NCBI RefSeq assembly: GCF_015240065.1
Contig: NZ_CP060506.1
Coordinates: 1,302,001 to 1,366,000, forward strand
Reading direction: 5' to 3'
Length of the DNA stretch: 64,000 bases
From: Nanchangia anserum
GTDB lineage: Bacteria; Actinomycetota; Actinomycetes; Actinomycetales; Actinomycetaceae
Positions 1 through 8,362 of this stretch are shown in pieces (positions within the stretch are counted from its first letter, which is position 1; each line of letters starts with the position of its first letter). The notes beneath the pieces are model-generated. The model was not told where the DNA came from. It saw only the letters and a list, made by a program, of their open reading frames with translations, and did no database searches. Position numbers and translations under genes: made by a program.

Positions 1-564
1 AAAGGCGTAGTCGGCCCAGTCGGTCGCCAGCCGCCACAGTCCGCCCGGGCGCAGGATCCGCCCGACCTCGGCGGCGAAGGCGGGTTGGACGAGGCGACGC
101 TTATGGTGACGGGACTTGCGCCACGGGTCAGGGAAAAACACCCACAGCTCGTCAAGGCAGTGGTCATCGAAAATGATCGGAATGGCGTGTTGGGCGTCGG
201 CCTCGATGATGCGCAGATTGGTGAGGCCGGCCTTGTGCGCCTTGGCCACCGTCTTCGCGACGCCTGGGTGGTAGACCTCGAACGCCACGTAATCGCGTTC
301 GGGGTGGGCCGCGGCGGCCCCGACGATCTGGTCGCCGTTTCCCGAACCGATCTCGCAGCGCACCACCGACTCGCGCCCGAACACCTGGCGCCAGTTCAGC
401 CTCGGGGCGTCCTCGGCCACCATCGTCTCGCCACTACCGCGGGGGATGTCGATGACGTAGTCACCCGCGTGGGCATCCCACGTCTGCTGCAGGGACGGCG
501 AGAGATGGCGCGCCCGGGAGACGAACGACTTCGTGCGCGCCATGAACGGCTGGGCCTCGTTCAC
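1..564 (-). CDS. trmB: tRNA (guanine-N7-)-methyltransferase, partial
   Basis: TrmB uses S-adenosylmethionine to methylate G46 of tRNA. My reverse-strand translation gives a clear TrmB: the SAM-binding stretch [15 protein letters not shown], then [13 protein letters not shown], then the family signature [16 protein letters not shown] and a following [16 protein letters not shown]. The gene runs off the left edge of the window, so its C-terminus is missing. I chose the GTG at 564 because it overlaps the lepA stop (GTGA) and has a GGAGG about ten bases upstream; an in-frame ATG at 543 is the alternative. It is the distal gene of the leftward lepA run and is probably translated by coupling to lepA. 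No anomalies are seen in the visible part. Confidence 0.9.
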   Translation of the reverse strand, partial: MNEAQPFMARTKSFVSRARHLSPSLQQTWDAHAGDYVIDIPRGSGETMVAEDAPRLNWRQVFGRESVVRCEIGSGNGDQIVGAAAAHPERDYVAFEVYHPGVAKTVAKAHKAGLTNLRIIEADAQHAIPIIFDDHCLDELWVFFPDPWRKSRHHKRRLVQPAFAAEVGRILRPGGLWRLATDWADYAF

Positions 565-2429
565 TTCTTCTTCCCCTCCGGCGTATCCGACGTCAGCGCC
601 GCGACGAAGGCTTCCTGCGGCACCTCGACCGAGCCGATGGCCTTCATCCGCTTCTTGCCCTCTTTCTGCTTCTCCAGCAGCTTGCGCTTGCGCGTGATGT
701 CGCCGCCGTAGCACTTGGCGAGCATGTCCTTGCGCAGCGCCTTAATCGTCTGGCGGGCGATGACGCGCGAGCCGATGGCCGCCTGCACGGGAATCTCGAA
801 CTGCTGGCGGGGAATGAGCTCCTTCAGGCGCTTGCACATGCGCACCCCGTAGGCGTAGGCGGCGTCCTTGTGGACGATCGCCGAGAACGCGTCGATTTGG
901 TCGCCGTTGAGCAGAATGTCGACCTTGACCAGGTCGGCGGCCTGGTCCCCGGACTCGTGGTAGTCGAGCGAGGCGTACCCGCGCGTGCGCGACTTCAAGT
1001 GATCGAAGAAGTCGAAGACGATCTCGGCCAGGGGCAGGGTGTAGCGCATCTCGACGCGTTCGGGCGAGAGGTAGTCCATGCCGTTCATGCGGCCACGCCG
1101 CGACTGACACAGCTCCATGACCGCACCGACGTAATCGGAGGGAGTCAGTACCGTCGCCGCCACGACGGGTTCGCGGATCTCGGCGATCTTGCCGTCGGGG
1201 AATTCCGAGGGGTTCGTCACCGAGACGATCTCGCCGTCCTCGCGACGCACCTCGTAGACGACCGACGGAGCCGTCGCGATGATCGAGAGCCCGAATTCGC
1301 GGTCGAGACGCTCCTTCGTGATCTCCAGGTGCAACAGGCCGAGGAAGCCGCAGCGGAAACCAAATCCCAGGGCGACCGAGGTCTCGGGTTCGTACGTGAT
1401 CGCCGCGTCGTTGAGGCGCAGCTTGTCCAGCGCCTCGCGCAGATCGGGGAAGTCGGCACCGTCGATGGGATAGATGCCCGAGAACACCATCGGCTGCGGG
1501 TCCTCGTATCCCGCGACCTCCTCCTCGGCCGGCGCGTCCGCGCGCGTGACCGTGTCGCCGACGCGCGAGGCCCGCACGTCCTTCACCCCGGTGATGAGGT
1601 AGCCGACCTCGCCGACTCCCAGGCCCTGCGAGGGTGTCGGTTCGGGGCTGATGACACCAATCTCTTGCAACTCGTGACGCGCCTTCGTCGACATCATCTC
1701 GATGTCGCGGCGCGGCTCCAGCTTGCCGTCGACGACGCGAACGTAGGTGACGACGCCGCGATAGGTGTCGTAGACCGAGTCGAAGATCATCGCGCGCGCC
1801 GGGGCATTCGGATCACCGGCGGGAGCCGGGACCTCGGCGACGATGCGGTCGAGCAGCTCCTCAACCCCCTCGCCGGTCTTTGCCGAGGTCAGCAGGCACT
1901 CGGACGGGTCAATGCCGAGCAGGCCGGCGAGTTCATCGGCGCAGCGCTCGGGTTGGGCCGCGGGCAGGTCGATCTTGTTGAGCACGGGGATGATGGCGAG
2001 GTCGTTTTCCATCGCCATGTACAGGTTCGCCAACGTCTGGGCCTCGATCCCCTGCGAGGAATCGACGAGCAGCAGCGCACCCTCGCACGCGGCGAGAGAA
2101 CGAGAGACCTCGTAGGAAAAGTCGACGTGGCCGGGGGTGTCGATCATGTTGAGGGCGTAAGCGCGCCCGTCAACGGTCCACGGCATGCGCACGGCCTGGG
2201 ACTTGATCGTGATACCGCGTTCGCGCTCAATGTCGAGGCGGTCCAGGTACTGGGCGCGCATCTGCCGTTCCGAGACGATGCCCGTGCGTTGAAGCATGCG
2301 GTCGGCCAACGTCGACTTGCCGTGATCGATGTGGGCGATGATGCAAAAGTTACGGATCACCGCGGGGTCGGTCGCCGCCGGGATCGTAAGTCCTGGAGTC
2401 TGCTCACTCACTGAGTATGTCCCTTTCAT
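561..2429 (-). CDS. lepA: Translation elongation factor 4 (LepA) GTPase
   Basis: EF4/LepA is a ribosome-associated GTPase acting on stalled elongation and initiation complexes. The 622-residue protein has the full architecture: P-loop AHIDHGKST at residues 32-40, DTPGH, NKID, an EF-Tu-like domain II, and the LepA-specific C-terminal region ([38 protein letters not shown] in part). Length is slightly above the usual 600 because of an N-terminal extension. The ATG at 2429 has GAGGG upstream; a GTG at 2411 (VSEQTPG) with GGGA upstream is an alternative start. Its stop overlaps the trmB start by four bases. Intact and housekeeping in composition. Confidence 0.97.
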   Translation of the reverse strand: MKGTYSVSEQTPGLTIPAATDPAVIRNFCIIAHIDHGKSTLADRMLQRTGIVSERQMRAQYLDRLDIERERGITIKSQAVRMPWTVDGRAYALNMIDTPGHVDFSYEVSRSLAACEGALLLVDSSQGIEAQTLANLYMAMENDLAIIPVLNKIDLPAAQPERCADELAGLLGIDPSECLLTSAKTGEGVEELLDRIVAEVPAPAGDPNAPARAMIFDSVYDTYRGVVTYVRVVDGKLEPRRDIEMMSTKARHELQEIGVISPEPTPSQGLGVGEVGYLITGVKDVRASRVGDTVTRADAPAEEEVAGYEDPQPMVFSGIYPIDGADFPDLREALDKLRLNDAAITYEPETSVALGFGFRCGFLGLLHLEITKERLDREFGLSIIATAPSVVYEVRREDGEIVSVTNPSEFPDGKIAEIREPVVAATVLTPSDYVGAVMELCQSRRGRMNGMDYLSPERVEMRYTLPLAEIVFDFFDHLKSRTRGYASLDYHESGDQAADLVKVDILLNGDQIDAFSAIVHKDAAYAYGVRMCKRLKELIPRQQFEIPVQAAIGSRVIARQTIKALRKDMLAKCYGGDITRKRKLLEKQKEGKKRMKAIGSVEVPQEAFVAALTSDTPEGKKK

Positions 2430-2499
2430 TACACGCGCCCTCAGTGTCTCACATGCCCCGCCACCCTCAGCGTCGCGGCGGTGTCAGGCAACGGCCGCG

Positions 2500-2904
2500 C
2501 TAGGAATCGCGGCGCCCAGAATTGGGGTTGCGTCCCATGAGGCGGTCGAGTTCCCTGCGTTCCTTCTTCGTCGGACGTCCCGCGCCCTTGTCGCGCACGA
2601 TCGGTGCCGGCACGGCGATGCGCGGAAGCCTCGGCGGCGTGTGGTCAACGTAGGCCTCGCGGGCGAGCGGAGCGCTGACGCGCTTGTCGAGGAGCTTCGT
2701 CACCTCGAGGTCACGGTCGAACCCGCCGATGCGCACCCGCACTCGGTCGCCCACCCGCACCGGCGCCGCGGCTTTGACGACCTGGGAATTGATCGCGACG
2801 TGACCGGCGCGACACGCGCTCGTCGCTGCCGATCGCGTCTTGTAGCAGCGAACAGCCCACACCCACCGGTCGATGCGCACCGATGCGCGCTCTGACTCGC
2901 TCAT
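2500..2904 (-). CDS. RNA-binding S4 domain protein (Hsp15-like)
   Basis: Small basic protein of 134 residues with an N-terminal S4 RNA-binding fold: RIDRWVWAVRCYKTRSAATSAC, GHVAINSQVVKAAAPVRVGDRV. This resembles Hsp15/HslR-type proteins, which bind rRNA or peptidyl-tRNA on stalled 50S subunits; the exact role in actinobacteria is inferred. The C-terminus is basic and ends in a tail typical of actinobacterial members (GAGRPTKKERRELDRL). I chose the ATG at 2904 because a GGGAGA lies five bases upstream; a longer frame from 2940 would run into the rpsT terminator hairpin. It lies between lepA and rpsT on the same strand. Confidence 0.85.
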   Translation of the reverse strand: MSESERASVRIDRWVWAVRCYKTRSAATSACRAGHVAINSQVVKAAAPVRVGDRVRVRIGGFDRDLEVTKLLDKRVSAPLAREAYVDHTPPRLPRIAVPAPIVRDKGAGRPTKKERRELDRLMGRNPNSGRRDS

Positions 2905-2936
2905 ATGTCTCCCTGCGCACGCGTTCCCGAATGAAC

Positions 2937-2966
2937 ACAACCGCCCCGGAAACCCGAGGCGGTTGT
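2937..2966 (-). terminator. Hairpin terminator downstream of rpsT
   Basis: Arms ACAACCGCC and GGCGGTTGT are perfect complements, and the stem extends inward through CTCGG/CCGGGG (one G-U pair) to a GTTT loop, about 13 bp in all. It sits directly after the rpsT stop and just upstream of the S4 gene start. The following T tract is weak (GTTCATT), so termination may be partial. Confidence 0.7.
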
Positions 2967-2983
2967 GAGTGACGCGGAAACGC

Positions 2984-3247
2984 CTAGTCCATCTTGTTCA
3001 CCTGGTGGGCCAGCTTCGACTTGCGATTGGCCGCCTGGTTGCGGTGAATGATGCCCTTCGACACCGCCTTGTCGAGCTTGCGGCTGACAACGCGCAGAGC
3101 ATCTTCAGCCAGCTGCTTGTCGCCACCCTCAATGGCTTCACGCGTCTTGCGGACGAACGTGCGCAGCTCGGACTTGACCGAACGGTTGCGCTGACGGCGC
3201 TTCTCGTTGGTCTTGATGCGCTTCTTCTGAGACTTAATGTTTGCCAC
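2984..3247 (-). CDS. rpsT: 30S ribosomal protein S20
   Basis: bS20 binds 16S rRNA in the body of the small subunit. The 87-residue basic protein begins [20 protein letters not shown] and ends with the usual helical [22 protein letters not shown] stretch (split here by position only), matching the family length. The start codon is GTG, not ATG, with only a weak AGAGAG upstream. S20 genes in other bacteria use weak starts for feedback control of their own translation, and the weak start here is compatible with that (inference). A strong hairpin terminator follows the stop. Confidence 0.96.
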   Translation of the reverse strand: MANIKSQKKRIKTNEKRRQRNRSVKSELRTFVRKTREAIEGGDKQLAEDALRVVSRKLDKAVSKGIIHRNQAANRKSKLAHQVNKMD

Positions 3248-3428
3248 TAGTCAACTCTCTGTGCGTAACTAACTTGGTCGGTAGAGGGGATCGCTACAAC
3301 CGGGACTAGGGCGTGGGGCACCCCGTGGTAGGCCGTAACTGGGTGCGCCAGACCCGACCGGCCAACACACCCGCGACCACACTAGCAGGTGAGGCACGGC
3401 CTCATCGAGGCGGCTACCGTGAGACTGC

Positions 3429-3983
3429 TTACGCGTCGTGGATCTCGTGCAGGCGCCGCACGACGGAGTCGAACATGGTGCGATCCAGGCTCGCCCCCTC
3501 GCGACGAATGGCGGAGGGATCGACGATGAGCAGGCGGTCGAGCCGGACCTCGGAGGGGCGGCGCTGGCGGTCCCATTCCCCCGTGCCGATATCCATCCAC
3601 ACGCGCCCCGCGCGGTCACGCTCGGGCGCACCGCGGTGAACGTGATCCTTCGACGTCATCTGGGCGACGATGAGCTGCCGGTTGTAGCGAGCAAGCACCA
3701 GGACCGGACGATCCTTGCCCTGCGAGGGGTCCTCCTCGTAGGGAACCCACGCCCAACACACCTCGCCGGGATCGGCGTCACCGTCGCGCTCAGGCGCGTA
3801 GGTGAAGGGCGGCAGCCCGCGGGAGGTATCGAGCACGCGCGTTCGCGGCTGCGACGAAGCCGGCCGCGATGCCGGTCGCTTCCGCTGCTCGCGCGTCGCG
3901 TCGCGCAGAGCACGCTGCGCCTGTGACGACAGCGCCCGCAGCAATCGCGTGCCGATTCTTTTGACAGTGGGATCTAGCGCCAT
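3429..3983 (-). CDS. PemK/MazF-like protein, no antitoxin neighbour
   Basis: 184 residues. The C-terminal two thirds (from about residue 65) have the MazF/PemK SH3-like barrel layout: GEVCWAWVPYEED, then GKDRPVLVLARYN, VAQMTSKDH, and WDRQRRPSEVRLDRLLIVD. The N-terminal 60 residues are basic and low complexity. In toxin-antitoxin pairs this fold is an mRNA endoribonuclease, but no antitoxin-like ORF adjoins this gene and it is embedded between rpsT and holA. I read it as a chromosomal, probably domesticated PemK-family protein of unknown substrate. Its start overlaps the 3' end of holA by ten bases, so the two are probably translated together. Confidence 0.75.
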   Translation of the reverse strand: MALDPTVKRIGTRLLRALSSQAQRALRDATREQRKRPASRPASSQPRTRVLDTSRGLPPFTYAPERDGDADPGEVCWAWVPYEEDPSQGKDRPVLVLARYNRQLIVAQMTSKDHVHRGAPERDRAGRVWMDIGTGEWDRQRRPSEVRLDRLLIVDPSAIRREGASLDRTMFDSVVRRLHEIHDA

Positions 3984-4978
3984 GCGGGTCCTCTCCGTCC
4001 GTGGGCCTGGACGACGCGGCGCACCGTCCGTTCGAGCGCGAACGCAGGATCGCGCGACGCCCCTTTGGTATCTTCGTCACCCGCCGCGACCGCGGTGATC
4101 GCCCGGGCGAGTCCCTCTTCGCTCCAGCCGCGAACCTGTTCGCGTGCCTTGCGCAGCTGAGTCGGCGACATCCCCAGCGCACGTGCATCGCTGGCGGGCG
4201 CGGCCCCGGCGACTTTCGCCAGCGTGCGTAGCCGGATAGCGAGGGCGGCGATGATGAGCTGAGGCGCCGCGCCCGTTTGCACGGCGTGACGCGTCAACGT
4301 CAGCGCCTCCGCTGCGCGCCCGGTCACCGCCGCGTCGGCGACCTCAAACCCCGTCGCCTCGACGCGTCCCCCGTGGTAGCGGCGAACATCCTCGATGCCG
4401 ATCGTGCCCTCAGTATCGGCGAGCAGCTGGTTGAGCGCCGCCGCCATCGACGACACGTCCGATCCCAGGGCATCGACGAGCGCGCTCGCTGCCTCGGGGG
4501 CGAGCCGGCGCCGCGCGCGTTTGGCATCGGCCATGAGCAGGGCGATCTTGTCGCGCGGCCACTTCACTTCCGGGCACGCAACCTGGGCGACGCGCGCGGC
4601 GGACAACGCGTCGAGCACGCGCTTGCCCCGCTGCCCGCCATTGTGGCGAAGAACCACCCACACGTCGGGGACCGGGTCAGGAATGTAGTCGAGGAGGTCG
4701 GCGAGCAAATGATCGTTCATGCTCTCCAGCTGGGCAATCTCGATGAGACGCCGCTCGCCGAACAGCGACGGAGATGCGTACACCGACAGCTGCCCGGCCG
4801 CATACGATGCGGCATCGATCCGGGTGATCTCGACCGCCGGATCCTCTTCGCGCGCCTGGGCACGCAACGCCGCCACGGCCCGATCCGCCAGCAGGTCCTC
4901 GCTGCTGCGAATGAGGACGATAGGCGCCAGGCGTGCCTGGTCCCACGGGACGCCGGGGAGCGCGGTCTTTCTCGCCAT
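3974..4978 (-). CDS. holA: DNA polymerase III subunit delta
   Basis: The delta subunit is the clamp-loader wrench that opens the sliding clamp. The 334-residue protein has the family features: N-terminal APIVLIRSSEDLLADRAV, then ITRIDAASYAAGQLSVYASPSLFGERRLIEI with the clamp-contacting SPSLFGERR loop, and the helical collar domain toward the C-terminus. Length matches actinobacterial HolA. It lies immediately after comEC/comEA, the common arrangement in actinobacteria, and overlaps the following PemK-like gene. Start ATG at 4978 is the natural family start. Confidence 0.93.
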   Translation of the reverse strand: MARKTALPGVPWDQARLAPIVLIRSSEDLLADRAVAALRAQAREEDPAVEITRIDAASYAAGQLSVYASPSLFGERRLIEIAQLESMNDHLLADLLDYIPDPVPDVWVVLRHNGGQRGKRVLDALSAARVAQVACPEVKWPRDKIALLMADAKRARRRLAPEAASALVDALGSDVSSMAAALNQLLADTEGTIGIEDVRRYHGGRVEATGFEVADAAVTGRAAEALTLTRHAVQTGAAPQLIIAALAIRLRTLAKVAGAAPASDARALGMSPTQLRKAREQVRGWSEEGLARAITAVAAGDEDTKGASRDPAFALERTVRRVVQAHGRRGPAWR

Positions 4979-5003
4979 GGCTCAAGACTGCCACTAACCG
5001 CCC

Positions 5004-6500
5004 TCACTTTTCACCTGCGCGCCACTGCCCGCGAAGCAAACGCCAGCGCCGCACGGTGAGGCGCACCTGCGCCACGGGGTCGGTCTGCCACCACAGGTAA
5101 CCGCCGCACACGCACGCCCCGAGCGCGAGCAACGCCCCGGCTGCGCCGCTCGCCCACGGCAGGTCGATGCTCACGTGCGTGGCGACCCACGCGATCGGAC
5201 GCAGCGGCCACTGGGCGCACCACGCCAGGCAGCGCCCCGCCTGCGGCCACCACGGTGCGAACGCGACGACGCCGAGGCCGGCGAGCATCACCGGGGCAAC
5301 GAACGGCGCGGCGACGACGTTGGCCACGACCGCCAGCAGCGGCAGCTGCGGACGCAACAGCACGAGCAACGGTGTGCACGCGAGTTGCGCGCACGCGGGC
5401 ACGGCGAGCGCCTGCGCGAGAGCCGGGCCCAGGCCGTGATCGACGAGCCAGGAGCTCACCGCTCGCGATGCGAGCAGAATCGATGCCGTCGCGACGACCG
5501 AGAGGGCGAAGCCGATGTCGGTGGCCAGACGCGGGCAACAGCCGAGGATGACGAGGGTCGCGGCCGCGAGCGCGGGCACACCCGCGTGGGGCCGTTTGAG
5601 GACTAGGCCGCCCAGTGACAGCACTGTCATGGCGGTCGCGCGAATCACCGAGCCGGTGGGGGCGACGAGTCCGATATAACCGCCGATGAGGAGGGCAGCC
5701 GCGAGGGCGCGCGAACGTCGAGGTAGCGGCGCGGTGAGGGCAAGCGCGAGGCCGGCGACGTGGGCGAGGTGGAGACCGGAGACGGCAGTCAGGTGGGACA
5801 GACTGGCCCGCGCCATCGCCGCGTTGAGGCCGGCGTCGATGCGATCGGTCATTCCCAGGGTCATCCCCAGTCCGAGACCGCGTTCGGGTTGGCGAGTCGC
5901 GCCCCACGCCTCGATTGCGGCCGCGTGGATATCACCTCGCCATCTCGCACCCGTGGGAGTGGCGAGGACCCGTGGGGCCGAGAGCGCTCGCCCAGTCGCC
6001 TGCCCGCGACGTACCTCAGTGAGCCGCGCTGCGACGCGGATGCGCTGCCCCATCGTCAGGGTGCCGGCGGGAGTGCGGGTGAACAGGCGCACGCGAACCC
6101 GAGTCGGGTGGGTGCCCCAGTCGGTAACGGTGGCAGTGTCAGCGTCGAGAGTCACCATGTAGGAGCCGCCGGAGACCTCGCGCCAGGGCTGGACCACCGT
6201 GCCCGTCAGCGTCGCCGTCACGGACGAGGTCTCACGTGCCAGCGCCCGGGCCAGCGGATCGACATGTTCCCTGTGAAGCTGTGCGCTGCCGATGCAGATG
6301 CCCACGGCGAATGCGCCGAGGGCGAGGACCACGAGCCACCGACTGCTTCCCGCGCGGCGGATGGCACCGATGCCGCCCGCGGTGACGACGCCGGCGAGGG
6401 CGAGCCATGCAGGTGCTCTGGCTAGGCCGGCAAGCGTGCCCAGCCACATCGCCGCGGCGGCGGGCACGAGCCGGGCGTCGACGATGCGGCTCACACGCAC
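5004..6500 (-). CDS. comEC: ComEC/Rec2-type DNA uptake channel, short form
   Basis: 498-residue polytopic membrane protein. It has an N-terminal hydrophobic block, an extracellular OB-like segment (about residues 80-180), and the competence domain with LSHLTAVSGLHLAHVAGL followed by multiple helices. ComEC forms the inner-membrane channel that takes up single-stranded DNA. Many ComEC proteins are 700-800 residues and end in a metallo-beta-lactamase-like domain; this one stops about ten residues after the last membrane segment (ending near LRGQWRAGEK), so that nuclease-like domain is absent. Its start overlaps the comEA stop by ten bases. Whether the organism is competent cannot be told from this window. 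Confidence 0.88.
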   Translation of the reverse strand: MRVSRIVDARLVPAAAAMWLGTLAGLARAPAWLALAGVVTAGGIGAIRRAGSSRWLVVLALGAFAVGICIGSAQLHREHVDPLARALARETSSVTATLTGTVVQPWREVSGGSYMVTLDADTATVTDWGTHPTRVRVRLFTRTPAGTLTMGQRIRVAARLTEVRRGQATGRALSAPRVLATPTGARWRGDIHAAAIEAWGATRQPERGLGLGMTLGMTDRIDAGLNAAMARASLSHLTAVSGLHLAHVAGLALALTAPLPRRSRALAAALLIGGYIGLVAPTGSVIRATAMTVLSLGGLVLKRPHAGVPALAAATLVILGCCPRLATDIGFALSVVATASILLASRAVSSWLVDHGLGPALAQALAVPACAQLACTPLLVLLRPQLPLLAVVANVVAAPFVAPVMLAGLGVVAFAPWWPQAGRCLAWCAQWPLRPIAWVATHVSIDLPWASGAAGALLALGACVCGGYLWWQTDPVAQVRLTVRRWRLLRGQWRAGEK

Positions 6501-7222
6501 ACCTTGTCGCGCAACCGGTCGAGAGTCTTCGTCCCGATGCCGCTGACCTGGGTCAGGTCATCAACGCTGGTGAATCTGCCGTTTTCCTCGCGATGGTCGA
6601 TGATGCGCTGCGCCAGGGCGGGGCCGATCCCCGGTAGCGTCTCCAAGGCGGCGAGATCGGCCGTGTTGAGATTGACCGCCCCGCCCTCGCCCGCGCTGGC
6701 CGCTCCCGCCGGGGCGCCTGGTTGATCGGGCGCCAGTGGTTCCTCCCCGATCCCAGCGACCCGCAGCTGCTCGCCGTCGGTGAGCGGGCGCGCGAGGTTG
6801 ATCTGGGACAGATCCGCGCTCTCGGTCGGCCCGCCCGCGCTCGCCACAGCGTCGGCGACACGCGCCCCGTCGGGCAGCTTGACGAGGCCGGGCGTGCGTA
6901 CGTGCCCGACGACGTGAACGACGAGGACGTCCGTGGCAGCCCCCGGAGTGCCAGCAGGCGTGGATACGCTGGCAGGGCTTGGGGAGCGTGCCACTGTCGG
7001 GGCAGTCCTCGGCGAGGAGACCGGGGTTGTCGAATGGGCCAGTCCCGCGGCGATGGCAACGACGACGAGGGCCGCGAGGAGGACGGCGACCGACCACGGC
7101 GCAGGCGTCCAGCGCCACCGCTGCGACTCAGCGTCGCCGCCGGGCGTACTCGCTCGCCGGTCCTCCCACCCCTGCCGAATGAATCGACCCAGCCGGGCCG
7201 CTCGCGATCGATGCGCACTCAT
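6491..7222 (-). CDS. comEA: ComEA family DNA-binding protein
   Basis: 243 residues: a cytoplasmic basic N-terminus, one membrane helix (about 43-62), a Ser/Thr/Pro linker, a SLBB-like domain (VLVVHVVGHVRTPGLVKLPDG onward, about residues 98-150) and a C-terminal double helix-hairpin-helix module (VNLNTADLAALETLPGIG, then LTQVSGIGTKTLDRLRD). ComEA is the membrane-tethered receptor that binds incoming double-stranded DNA and hands it to ComEC. The coupling to comEC by overlap fits that. All expected domains are present. Confidence 0.92.
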   Translation of the reverse strand: MSAHRSRAARLGRFIRQGWEDRRASTPGGDAESQRWRWTPAPWSVAVLLAALVVVAIAAGLAHSTTPVSSPRTAPTVARSPSPASVSTPAGTPGAATDVLVVHVVGHVRTPGLVKLPDGARVADAVASAGGPTESADLSQINLARPLTDGEQLRVAGIGEEPLAPDQPGAPAGAASAGEGGAVNLNTADLAALETLPGIGPALAQRIIDHREENGRFTSVDDLTQVSGIGTKTLDRLRDKVCV

Positions 7223-7336
7223 GCGCCCGACAATAGGGACCCGCGCCCCCGGACCGATCAGCGCTCCGGTTCGTCCCGGCTGGCGGGGAAATTCTTGGGT
7301 GATGGGGACAGCGCTCGCCCGCCTCCCGCGGTGGGG

Positions 7337-8344
7337 CTAGCTCGCCGTCTCGCTGAAGACGAGTCCGGCCCGCAGCGTCCGAACGGCTCCGGGTGCCAGG
7401 CCGATGACGTCGGCGCATTCGTCACGATTGAACGCGTCGGTCATCATCAGGCACGGCTCGACGGCCACGGATTCGCCGGCGCGCTCGGGGACAACCTCGC
7501 CGGTGAAGACGTGAAACACACCGACCCCGCGCCCGAGCTGCTCGGGCGCGAACTCGACGAGGACTCGTGAGCCGTCGCCGTGGGTGACCTCGGCGCGCGC
7601 CCACCCGTCGCCGTCGCGATGCAGGTCGGTGAACGCGTGATCGAGTCCGGCAGGAGCCGCCAGGATGATATCGCCGCCGATGATCGAGGCCCTGGTCTCT
7701 GTGTCGCACACGCGCCCGTCCGCTCCAATCGCGTCGCGGGCAGAGACGAACGCCGCATCGGCGGGCAGGGGGACGTTGGCGGCGTCGTTGCGCACGATCG
7801 TCGCCGCGGGCACGCGGATGCTGCCGAGCTCCTTGGGGCCGAGATGACGCAGGTAGGGGTGCCATCCCAGCGTCACGGGTGCCTCCTCGTGGCCGGTATT
7901 GGCCACGCGCATCTCCATATCGAGGCGGTGGGCACCGACACCGACAAGCCGGTACTCAACGTGGACCTGGAGGCTCCACGGGTACTCCCCCGCCGCAATC
8001 TGGCTAGCCAGAACGACCCGGTCCTCCTCGGCAACGAGTTCGACAAAGTCGTTGCCGCACACGAGACCGTGGAGGGCTTCGCGCACACCGGCCTCGTCGG
8101 GCCCGAGATCGACGTCGCGGCCCCCGAAGCCGAATCGCGCATCGCGGATTCGGTTCGACCACGGGGCGAGCACGGCGTTGCGATATCCGTGCAGCTCCGC
8201 GTGCTCGGTCGAGTCGCGATATCCGTCAAGGAGTTCGCACTCGCCGTCGTCGCGCGCGACAACCCACGACAGCGCGACGGCACCGGATGCCGATATGACC
8301 GCGCGATCGTCTCCGGATCGCAGCTCCCATGTTTTCGCCGCCAT
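7337..8344 (-). CDS. Aldose 1-epimerase family protein
   Basis: 335 residues of galactose-mutarotase-like beta-sandwich. Visible landmarks are APWSNRIRD (the Asn-Arg pair near residues 64-65), the VTLGWHPYLR motif holding a conserved His near residue 165, and LDHAFTDLH. Family members interconvert alpha and beta anomers of free sugars or hexose-6-phosphates; the substrate cannot be fixed here. An excellent GGAGG five bases before the ATG lies in the 18-bp gap after leuS, so it is probably cotranscribed with leuS. Confidence 0.85.
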   Translation of the reverse strand: MAAKTWELRSGDDRAVISASGAVALSWVVARDDGECELLDGYRDSTEHAELHGYRNAVLAPWSNRIRDARFGFGGRDVDLGPDEAGVREALHGLVCGNDFVELVAEEDRVVLASQIAAGEYPWSLQVHVEYRLVGVGAHRLDMEMRVANTGHEEAPVTLGWHPYLRHLGPKELGSIRVPAATIVRNDAANVPLPADAAFVSARDAIGADGRVCDTETRASIIGGDIILAAPAGLDHAFTDLHRDGDGWARAEVTHGDGSRVLVEFAPEQLGRGVGVFHVFTGEVVPERAGESVAVEPCLMMTDAFNRDECADVIGLAPGAVRTLRAGLVFSETAS

Positions 8345-8362
8345 GAGGACCTCCTCGTCCGC

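Noticed and set aside
870-2414. A rightward open frame of 514 codons opposite lepA
   Set aside because: A high-GC shadow frame over a conserved gene, with the same biased composition as the others.
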